Shown: positions 6,610-11,574 of the stretch, one piece after another
Numbering within the stretch: the first letter of the stretch is position 1
Layout of the letters: every line of letters starts with the position of its first letter
Assembly: GCA_029777755.1 (NCBI GenBank)
Contig: JAKORQ010000231.1
Location: 1-11,574, forward strand
DNA: 11,574 nucleotides
Origin: Planctomycetota bacterium
Lineage (GTDB): Bacteria > Planctomycetota > Phycisphaerae > Tepidisphaerales > Tepidisphaeraceae
Direction: 5' to 3'
The notes under the pieces: model-generated
Told to the model about the DNA's origin: nothing
Seen by the model: only the letters and a program-made list of their open reading frames with translations
The model's database searches: none
Translations under genes and position numbers: made by a program

Positions 6610-9417
6610 TCAGTCTGAAACTGGTGTCGCCTTCCGCGCGGCCGCCGCCTTGACGCTCCGCTCGGTGGGCAGCTTGATGCCCTGGAGTTCCAGGGCGGTG
6701 GCGACGATCGTCTGCTCCTCGAGCACGTGGTCGTGGTAGTAACCCGTCGCCGGCGACGCCGCCTCAGGCCGCCCAACGTAGCTGAGCACCGCCAGATCCG
6801 GCAGTATTGCCGGCAGTCGCTGCGACATGAAGCTCCATGCGCCACGATTCATCGGCTCTTCCTGCACCCACACGACCTCATGGGCATTGTTGTACTTTGC
6901 AATGATCTGCTGAAGCTCCTTTTGCGGGAACGGGTAAAGCTGCTCGACACGCACAATCGCCACATCGTCGATGTTGTTCTTGCGCCGTGCGGCATCGAGG
7001 GTGTAGAACACCTTGCCCGTGCACAGCAGCAGCCGCCGCACGCGCTCGCGCGGCAGATTGGCCGGGTCATCCAGCACCAGTTGGAACGTGCGGTCGGTGA
7101 ACTCCGCGATCAGTGAGCTGGCAAAGTCCGCACGAAGCAGGCTCTTGGGCGTGAAGCAGATCAGCGGCTTGCGGAAGCTCCTGAGCATCTGTCGGCGCAG
7201 CAGGTGGAAGTATTGCGACGGAAGCGTCGGCATGCAGACCTGCATGTTGTTCTCCGCGCAAAGCTGCAGGAAGCGCTCGACATAGCCATTGGAATGCTCT
7301 GGCCCCTGCCCTTCATATCCGTGCGGCAGCAGCACCACCAGCCCGCAGCTCTTGCGCCACTTCGTCTCGCCGGATGCGATGAACTGGTCGATGATCGGCT
7401 GGGCTCCGTTGACGAAGTCGCCGAACTGCGCCTCCCACACGATCAGGTTGCGCGGATCCGACGATGCGAATCCATACTCAAACCCCAGCACCGCCAGTTC
7501 CGAGAGCATCGTGTTGACGATGATGAACGGCGCCTGGTCGGGCGAGAGATTGGCCAGCGGAAAGTACTTAGCGCCGGTCTTGTAGTCATGCAGGCAGGCG
7601 TGGCGATGCGAGAACGTACCGCGCTGCACATCCTGGCCAACGAAGCGGATCGGAGTACCCTCCAGCAGCAGGCTGCCAAGCGCGAACATCTCGGCCGTTC
7701 CCCAGTCGATCGGGATCTGCCCCTTGGCCATCTCCCGCCGCGAGGAAAGCAGCTTCCGCAGCTTGGGATGCACCTCAAACCCCTGGGGCAGGCGGGTGGC
7801 CGCCTCGCCGATGCGCTCGATCATCTCCCGGCTGATCTGCGTCTTGGCGCTCCAGTCAGGGCCGGCAACGGTCATGTCCTTCCACACCCCGCCGAACGGG
7901 GGCATCACCTGCTGAGGCGCTGTGTCCTTCGACGCGGCTTGCGCGGCCTCCAGGCGGGCAGAGACCGCCTTGCGCATGGCATCATACTCCTCGCGGGTAA
8001 TTACGTTTTCCTTGATCAGCTTTTCGGCGTAGATCTCGCGAACGGTGGGATGGGAGGCGATCTGCCGATACATCAGCGGCTGGGTGAAGGTGGGCTCGTC
8101 TGTCTCGTTGTGCCCGTGCCTGCGATAGCACCACAGGTCGATCATCACATCGGTGTGGAAGCGTTGCCTGAAGGCGATGGCAAGGCGAGCCACATGCACC
8201 ACGGCCTCCACGTCATCGCCATTGACGTGGAAAATCGGGGCCTGGATGCTCTTGGCGACATCGGTGGGATACGCGGTGAAGCGGCCCTGCTTGGGCATGG
8301 TCGTGAAGCCGATCTGGTTGTTCACGATCACGTGCACCGTGCCGCCGGTGCGCCAGTAAGGCATTTCCGACAGTGCCAGCGTCTCCTGCACAATCCCCTG
8401 CCCGCAGAAGGCGGCATCGCCGTGGATCAGCAGCGGAACAACCCGCGTCCTCTCCGTGTCATTCAGGTAATACTGCTTGCCGCGGACGATACCCTCCACG
8501 ACAGGATCGACCAGCTCAAGGTGGCTGGGGTTGAAGCTCAGTGCCAGGTGCACCTGCTTGCCTCCCCGCGTGACGCGCCGGCCGGAGTAACCCAGGTGAT
8601 ACTTCACGTCGCCGCTGCCTTCATGCTTTTCATGCGGCAGCAGGCCGGCGAACTCCGCCAGCATCAGCTCCAGTGGCTTGCCCACCACATGGGCCAGCAC
8701 GTTGAGGCGGCCACGGTGGGCCATGCCGATCACCAATTCTTCCAGTTCATGATCGGCGCCGGAATCAACGATCGAGTTAAGCAACGGGACCAGCGCCTCA
8801 GCCCCCTCGACTGAGAAGCGCTTCTGCCCCACGAAGCGCGTGTGCAGGAACTCTTCAAACCCCTGCGCCTTGCAGATCTCCTCAAGCAGCCACCGGCGCT
8901 CCTCGGCCGAGAGTGCCGGCCGATTCAGCGTCGGCTCAATCTGTTGCTCCAGCCAGTCACGTTGGGCCTTGTCCGCGATGTGGGTGTACTCCACCCCGAT
9001 CGTCGAGCAGTAGGTCATCCGCAGCTTGTCCAGAAGGTCGCGCAGCGTGCCATTGGTGGGCCCAAGGAAACCGCCGTTGCCGACTTCCTGGTCGAGGTAC
9101 GACTCATTAAGCCCGTACTCCTCCAGGGACAGCAGCGGGTGGTCAGGCCGCTTGTTTCCCAGCGGATCGAGATTGGCAACGAAATGCCCCAGCTCCCGGT
9201 AGGCGTGCACCAAGTTGGCAATCTCGATCCGCAACCCCTGCGGTTCGGCCGCCCGGGCCGGCAGCCCTGCCGGCGGTCCCTCCTGGGACTCGAGGGCGCT
9301 GAAGAACGCCGCCCAAGTGCTGTCTATGCTAGCGGGATTGCTTCGGAACTGCGCATATAGCTGTTCCACGTACTCGGCGTTTGCCAAGCCAACGTCGATC
9401 GATGTGCTGAGTGCCAT
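6610..9417 (-). CDS. sucA: 2-oxoglutarate dehydrogenase E1 component (thiamine diphosphate dependent)
   Basis: EC 1.2.4.2. It decarboxylates 2-oxoglutarate on thiamine diphosphate and transfers the succinyl unit to the lipoyl arm of SucB. It has 935 residues from the ATG at 9417, close to E. coli SucA (933). The N-terminal ~40 residues (EYVEQLYAQFRSNP...TWAAFF) match the E2-binding segment. Active-site motifs: GMAHRGRLNVL (His234), KYHLGYS (His274), SFNPSHLE, IHGDAAF.GQGI, VNNQIGFTT, the metal/ThDP segment HVNGDDVEAV (~398-405), GHNETDEP, RGTFSHRHA, and GFEYGF (Glu647), which activates ThDP. The frame is open up to 9528, but the extra 37 residues (MSQPLLTQAFRK...) do not look like SucA and overlap a terminator-like region; GAGG lies just before the ATG at 9417. 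First gene of a sucAB pair. The usual HSSARxERFLQL motif reads HSNGYVERFLQL here. Confidence 0.97.
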   Translation of the reverse strand: MALSTSIDVGLANAEYVEQLYAQFRSNPASIDSTWAAFFSALESQEGPPAGLPARAAEPQGLRIEIANLVHAYRELGHFVANLDPLGNKRPDHPLLSLEEYGLNESYLDQEVGNGGFLGPTNGTLRDLLDKLRMTYCSTIGVEYTHIADKAQRDWLEQQIEPTLNRPALSAEERRWLLEEICKAQGFEEFLHTRFVGQKRFSVEGAEALVPLLNSIVDSGADHELEELVIGMAHRGRLNVLAHVVGKPLELMLAEFAGLLPHEKHEGSGDVKYHLGYSGRRVTRGGKQVHLALSFNPSHLELVDPVVEGIVRGKQYYLNDTERTRVVPLLIHGDAAFCGQGIVQETLALSEMPYWRTGGTVHVIVNNQIGFTTMPKQGRFTAYPTDVAKSIQAPIFHVNGDDVEAVVHVARLAIAFRQRFHTDVMIDLWCYRRHGHNETDEPTFTQPLMYRQIASHPTVREIYAEKLIKENVITREEYDAMRKAVSARLEAAQAASKDTAPQQVMPPFGGVWKDMTVAGPDWSAKTQISREMIERIGEAATRLPQGFEVHPKLRKLLSSRREMAKGQIPIDWGTAEMFALGSLLLEGTPIRFVGQDVQRGTFSHRHACLHDYKTGAKYFPLANLSPDQAPFIIVNTMLSELAVLGFEYGFASSDPRNLIVWEAQFGDFVNGAQPIIDQFIASGETKWRKSCGLVVLLPHGYEGQGPEHSNGYVERFLQLCAENNMQVCMPTLPSQYFHLLRRQMLRSFRKPLICFTPKSLLRADFASSLIAEFTDRTFQLVLDDPANLPRERVRRLLLCTGKVFYTLDAARRKNNIDDVAIVRVEQLYPFPQKELQQIIAKYNNAHEVVWVQEEPMNRGAWSFMSQRLPAILPDLAVLSYVGRPEAASPATGYYHDHVLEEQTIVATALELQGIKLPTERSVKAAAARKATPVSD

Positions 9418-9538
9418 AGACCTCATCCGCAAGGATGTAATACCTGCAGAGACCACCCCGCCCAGGGGCAGACTTCCTCGGTCAATGCTAGGCTTGCGAA
9501 ACGCTTGTGTCAGCAGAGGTTGGCTCAACAGACGCCGG

Positions 9539-9597
9539 AAAACGCCCCGTACGCCTGGAGCAGCTTGTCTTCAGGCCGCAAGACTTTGAGGCGGGGC
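9539..9597 (-). terminator. Candidate terminator of the nuo operon upstream of sucA
   Basis: On the minus strand a compound stem forms: GCCC/GGGC (9594-9597 with 9544-9547), CGCCT/AGGCG (9589-9593 with 9552-9556, leaving a 4-nt bulge), and an inner GTCTT/AAGAC pairing (9580-9584 with 9567-9571). Directly after the base of the stem comes GTTTTCC, with four Ts at 9542-9539. It lies ~200 bases past the nuoN stop and ~120 before the sucA ATG, so it would separate the two units. The bulge and the short T-tract make it weaker than the terminator at 39-71. Confidence 0.35.
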
Positions 9598-9731
9598 AGG
9601 GCGACCCAACGAGAGCATCGAGATGTGCGGAAACGCTCGGTGGTTGCGACTTCGACGTTTGTCGAGACGGCTAGGCATACCTGTCACGGCTTTCTACCCG
9701 ATTCGCCACGTTTTCGCACCCAGGCAACTCC

Positions 9732-9783
9732 CCTTCGTCGCTCCGGTTATTCCTTCGTGCCCGCGAGCCTCGATGCCTTCGTA
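9732..9783. repeat. Degenerate short repeat, three CCTTCGT units
   Basis: CCTTCGT occurs at 9732, 9752 and 9776, spaced 20 and 24 bases apart; on the minus strand the units read ACGAAGG. This resembles the ACGAAGG-rich intergenic repeats often mispredicted as 'TKARRHEGTK' peptides in bacterial genomes, here in a decayed form just past the nuoN stop codon. I infer no function. Confidence 0.35.
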
Positions 9784-9793
9784 CCTCTTTGCA

Positions 9794-11377
9794 TCATGGA
9801 AGCGAGGCCGTGGCGGCCGCGGCCGGTGAAGGCGACTGCGTCATCTGGCTTGCCGAAGCCGCCAGGCGCGTGAACGGGGAGAACCCGATGAACATTGCCA
9901 ACAGCATCACCGCGCACGCCAGGCTCAAGCCGACGCCAGCCGGGTTCGGCCGAAGGGCAGGCTTGTCCGACGTCTCCAGGTACATCGCCCTCAGCACCCG
10001 CACGTAATAGTACAGGCTGAAGATCGTGTTCAGGCCGATGAACGCCACGATGATCCACCACCAGCTGCCGTTCTCGGCGATTACCCACATCAGGTTCAGC
10101 TTCGCCACAAACCCGGCAAACGGAGGCAACCCGATCAGGCTGAACATGAAGGCGGCCATCGTCAGCGCCAGCACCGGCGCCCGGCGACCCAGCCCGGCGA
10201 AGTCATACAGTTCCTCACCGCCTGTCTCGCGGGCCACCAGCCCTGCCACCAGGAATGCCCCCAGGTTCATGAACAGGTAGACCGACAGGTAGATCAAAAT
10301 CGCCTGTACCGGCAGATTCACGCCATCGCTGACAATGTTCGATCGATTGGCGACCAGCAGCGACAGGGCGCAGACCATGTAGCCCGCGTGTGCGATAGAG
10401 CTCCATGCCAGCAGGCGCTTGATGTTGGTCTGCCCGAACGCGGCGGTATTGCCGATCGTCGCAGTGATGACACCGATCGTACCGAGTATGGCCGAGATGG
10501 CGGTCAGGCTGATGGTGCCATCGATGAAGCGCATCGACTCGGCCAGGATCATCAGCACGCGGACCAGCAGCATCAGCGCGGCGCCCTTCGATGCCACCGA
10601 CAGAAACGCCGAGATCTCCACGCTCGCGCCCTCAAACACATCCGGGCACCAGAAGTGCAGCGGAACGATCGACAGCTTGAAGCCCAAACCCGCCACGATA
10701 CCGGCGAACGCCAGCATCAGCACCGGCGTCGGCCCGCCCGCCCGTGAAATCTGGGCGGCGATGCCCTCGGGGCCATCGAGCTGCAGTGTGCCGTATGCAC
10801 CATAGAGCATCGACAGGCCATAGATCATGATGGCACTGGAAGCGGCGCCAAACAGCACATACTTCAGCGATGCCTCCGCCCCCATCCGATGCGTCTTGCG
10901 GAAACCAGCCAGCACATAGCTGGGCAAGCTCGCCATCTCTACCGCAATCACCAGCATCAGCAGGTTGCTGGTGGAGCTCATCAGGCACATGCCCAGCGTG
11001 GCGGTGAGCAGGAGCGTGAAGTATTCAGGCCCATCTCCCTCGTGCATGGTCGCCCGGGTGGTGGTGAACCACATGACAATGATCCCGGCCGTAAACAGCA
11101 GCAGGATCACCTTCCAGTAGACAGCCATCGGGTCGGAGAGAAGCATCCCGCGGAAGCTCACCCCCATGGGGTCGCCGCCGGAAAGCAGCAGCCAGGCAAG
11201 TGCCATCAGCACCGAGATAAGCGCCACGGCGCCGCTGACGGCGTTGCTCCTGCTGCCGGACATTGCCGCCAGCAAAACAGCAACCACTCCGGCGATCAGC
11301 CACAGCTCCGCCACGAATGGCTGAAGCTGCGTGATTGACGGAATGAACGGCGAACCGATGGCCAGGAGCATGCCCAT
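9794..11377 (-). CDS. nuoN: NADH-quinone oxidoreductase subunit N
   Basis: A membrane-arm, antiporter-like subunit of respiratory complex I (EC 7.1.1.2), one of three that translocate protons. Its 527 residues compare with ~485 in E. coli, and about 14 hydrophobic segments are visible. Conserved charged residues in the membrane are present: Glu147 (AVEMASLPSYVLAGF), Lys172 (LKYVLFGAASSA), Lys234 and His241 (GFKLSIVPLHFWCPDVFEG), Lys264 (VASKGAAL), and a Lys in AGFVAKL near 426. The C-terminus carries an extra low-complexity Ser/Pro/Ala tail (~505-527) not typical of the family. Start: ATG at 11377 with AAGAGAG just upstream; the ATG at 11371 is possible. It follows nuoM by only 16 bp, the usual nuoL-M-N order, and appears to be the last nuo gene here. 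Confidence 0.97.
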   Translation of the reverse strand: MGMLLAIGSPFIPSITQLQPFVAELWLIAGVVAVLLAAMSGSRSNAVSGAVALISVLMALAWLLLSGGDPMGVSFRGMLLSDPMAVYWKVILLLFTAGIIVMWFTTTRATMHEGDGPEYFTLLLTATLGMCLMSSTSNLLMLVIAVEMASLPSYVLAGFRKTHRMGAEASLKYVLFGAASSAIMIYGLSMLYGAYGTLQLDGPEGIAAQISRAGGPTPVLMLAFAGIVAGLGFKLSIVPLHFWCPDVFEGASVEISAFLSVASKGAALMLLVRVLMILAESMRFIDGTISLTAISAILGTIGVITATIGNTAAFGQTNIKRLLAWSSIAHAGYMVCALSLLVANRSNIVSDGVNLPVQAILIYLSVYLFMNLGAFLVAGLVARETGGEELYDFAGLGRRAPVLALTMAAFMFSLIGLPPFAGFVAKLNLMWVIAENGSWWWIIVAFIGLNTIFSLYYYVRVLRAMYLETSDKPALRPNPAGVGLSLACAVMLLAMFIGFSPFTRLAASASQMTQSPSPAAAATASLP

Positions 11378-11393
11378 AGTCTCTCTTCAGTAA

Positions 11394-11574
11394 TCAGAAC
11401 AGATCGAGCACGGCCATTACCGTGCGGTCGGTAAAGATAAAGAACGTCAGCGTCGGCAGTATGCCCAGGACGATGGCCATGATCGTCAGGGGCGTCAGCA
11501 CGGTAATCTCGCGGGCGTCCACCTCTGGGAAGTCCTTGTACTCAGGCTTCTCCGGCCCGAAATAGACGCGCTGC
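11394..11574 (-). CDS. nuoM: NADH-quinone oxidoreductase subunit M, C-terminal fragment (cut by window edge)
   Basis: The last 59 codons plus the stop of a minus-strand gene that continues past the right edge. The visible part reads QRVYFGPEKPEYKDF, then EVDAREITVLTPL, a final hydrophobic helix (MAIVLGILPTLTFFIF), and ends ...DRTVMAVLDLF. The R.YFGP...PEYKDF...DAREI..L.PL pattern followed by one last membrane helix is the standard end of NuoM, the antiporter-like complex I subunit encoded just before nuoN. The stop lies 16 bp before the nuoN start, so the two are almost certainly co-transcribed. The truncation is only the window boundary. Confidence 0.93.
   Translation of the reverse strand, partial: QRVYFGPEKPEYKDFPEVDAREITVLTPLTIMAIVLGILPTLTFFIFTDRTVMAVLDLF

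Larger units (their letters stand above)
9418..9793. other. Non-coding region between nuoN and sucA
   Basis: This is 376 bases with no convincing gene. On the minus strand it holds, in order after the nuoN stop, a degenerate ACGAAGG repeat (9732-9783), a small TCGAC-gttt-GTCGA hairpin (9652-9665), a branched hairpin ending in TTTT (9539-9597), and then the sucA leader. A possible -10 box for sucA on the minus strand is TAGCAT (complement of 9485-9490), but it is weak and has no clear -35. The change from nuo to suc expression must be arranged here. I recognise no known riboswitch. Confidence 0.5.

Noticed and set aside
7204..8814. A 536-codon plus-strand open frame opposite sucA
   Set aside because: It mirrors sucA codons on the complementary strand. 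Its composition is rich in His, Arg, Leu and Gln with no recognisable domain.
9418..9528. N-terminal extension of SucA by 37 residues from a start at 9528
   Set aside because: The extra residues do not resemble the SucA N-terminus, the shorter protein matches the family length, and GAGG precedes the ATG at 9417.

Overview
This is an ordinary chromosomal window from a GC-rich, aerobic or facultatively respiring bacterium. No mobile elements, CRISPR arrays, tRNAs or rRNAs were found. It holds six complete genes and a seventh and eighth involved in respiration, the last of which is cut by the right edge. My tentative placement is Planctomycetota, perhaps Phycisphaerae, with Acidobacteriota as an alternative. 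This rests on general protein flavour, weak Shine-Dalgarno signals and apparently leaderless promoters; no marker gene settles it.

Layout, left to right: a minus-strand glycoside hydrolase of the GH63/trehalase-like (alpha/alpha)6-barrel type (98-1687) with a strong intrinsic terminator; a divergent plus-strand Nif3-family dinuclear-metal protein (1758-2843); a convergent minus-strand orphan membrane histidine kinase (2857-3981); a divergent plus-strand panC for the last step of pantothenate synthesis (4121-4978); a 272-base non-coding gap; then minus-strand sucA-sucB (9417 down to 5251), the E1 and E2 subunits of 2-oxoglutarate dehydrogenase; a 376-base non-coding stretch; and minus-strand nuoN (11377 down to 9794) preceded by the 3' end of nuoM.

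The right half is a central-energy block on one strand: the end of the complex I (nuo) operon followed by two TCA-cycle subunits. NADH formed by the 2-oxoglutarate dehydrogenase complex is the fuel for complex I. The E3 subunit (lpd) is not in the window. The left half is a set of single genes in alternating orientation with short divergent promoter regions.

I did not find a new biological system. The observations most worth checking are: (1) nif3 and panC share a near-identical extended -10 element placed exactly 7 nt before the ATG, which predicts leaderless mRNAs; (2) the glycoside hydrolase has its best-looking start codon followed two codons later by an in-frame TGA; (3) the Nif3 protein carries motifs resembling the eukaryotic NIF3L1 branch; (4) SucA lacks the usual SSARxER motif; (5) the nuoN-sucA gap contains a structured terminator-like element and a degenerate short repeat.
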